Assembly (NCBI GenBank): GCA_947072805.1
Contig: CAMTJK010000170.1
Coordinates: 1-6,686 of the forward strand
Length of the DNA stretch: 6,686 nucleotides
Direction: 5' to 3'
DNA from: an uncultured Prevotella sp.
GTDB lineage: Bacteria > Bacteroidota > Bacteroidia > Bacteroidales > Bacteroidaceae
Under the pieces are notes generated by a model, which saw only the letters and a list, made by a program, of their open reading frames with translations, was not told the DNA's origin and did no database searches. Of this stretch, positions 6,513-6,686 are shown piece by piece (position 1 is the first letter of the stretch; each line of letters starts with the position of its first letter). The translations under genes and the position numbers were made by a program.

Positions 6513-6547
6513 AAGGGCGTGATCTGTACATGATTACGCCTTTATTG
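6513..6547 (+). terminator. Rho-independent terminator of the thi operon
   Basis: AAGGGCGTGATC (6513-6524) pairs with GATTACGCCTTT (6532-6543). This gives a 12-bp stem with two G-U pairs, around the 7-nt loop TGTACAT, followed by ATTG, so the T-rich tail is TTTATTG. It lies 46 nt after the last stop codon. The A-tract on the 5' side means the reverse strand also ends in T's, so it may work in both directions. Confidence 0.85.
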
Positions 6548-6550
6548 TAT

Positions 6551-6686
6551 ATCTTTGTATAAGATTTGCTGCACTCGGCAATTTACAAGCAAGCTTGTAT
6601 TGCTCTCGCTGGCAGAATCTTTGCATAAGACTTGCTGCACTCGGCAATTTACAAGCAAGCTTGTATTGCTCTCGCTGGCAGAATCT
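6551..6686. repeat. Two 66-bp tandem, quasi-palindromic repeats running off the window
   Basis: Unit 1 (6555-6620) and unit 2 (6621-6686) have equal length and differ at only two bases, T/C near the start of each. The periodicity also extends a few bases upstream to 6551. Each unit contains a dyad: TACAAGC and GCTTGTA separated by AA, flanked by GCAA...TTGC and more loosely by CTGC...GCAG and AGATT...AATCT. A unit could therefore form a long imperfect hairpin or cruciform. No ORF crosses it. The array is cut by the right edge, so its copy number is unknown. Confidence 0.9.

Noticed and set aside
6550..6557. Exact TATCTTTG as a promoter -7 element just before the repeats
   Set aside because: There is no TTTG or TTG at the required 19-nt spacing upstream. 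That position falls within the terminator loop.
6551..6686. CRISPR array
   Set aside because: The whole 66-bp unit repeats with no variable spacers, and no cas genes are nearby.

Overview
The window carries one plus-strand thiamine (vitamin B1) biosynthesis operon, almost certainly from a member of Bacteroidota, and probably a Prevotella-like or Bacteroides-like member of Bacteroidales. Four things point there. The promoter fits the Bacteroidota sigma consensus exactly (TTTG, 19 nt, TATCTTTG). Starts are mostly preceded by A-rich rather than Shine-Dalgarno sequence. Isoleucine ATA codons are abundant in a roughly 50% GC background. Dehydroglycine is made by the oxygen-sensitive radical-SAM enzyme ThiH, not by the oxidase ThiO, as expected in an anaerobe. 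The family assignment is inference.

Layout. Bases 1-50 show nothing I can call. A promoter (51-81) feeds a leader of about 345 nt. The leader holds a canonical TPP riboswitch aptamer (about 97-178), a segment (179-250) with several complementarities back to the aptamer cores, and a GC-rich, apparently highly structured, non-coding stretch (about 256-412) that ends just before the A-rich start region of thiG. The genes follow: thiG (434-1210), thiS (1288-1494), thiH (1501-2655), thiD (2677-3525), thiE (3527-4141), thiC (4229-5806) and a divergent second ThiE/TenI-family gene (5853-6467). A strong intrinsic terminator (6513-6547) closes the operon. Two copies of a 66-bp tandem, quasi-palindromic repeat (6551-6686) follow and run off the right edge.

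How the genes work together. ThiC makes HMP-P from the purine intermediate AIR, and ThiD phosphorylates it to HMP-PP. ThiS (sulfur carrier), ThiH (dehydroglycine from tyrosine) and ThiG (thiazole synthase, using DXP) build the thiazole phosphate. ThiE couples both halves to thiamine phosphate. The last gene resembles ThiE/TenI but lacks several ThiE active-site residues, so its role is open. No thiF (ThiS adenylyltransferase), sulfur-relay gene or thiL is present, so these must lie elsewhere. TPP presumably represses the whole unit through the riboswitch.

The proteins are largely ordinary. The less explained parts are the leader downstream of the aptamer, the degenerate ThiE paralogue and the terminal repeats.
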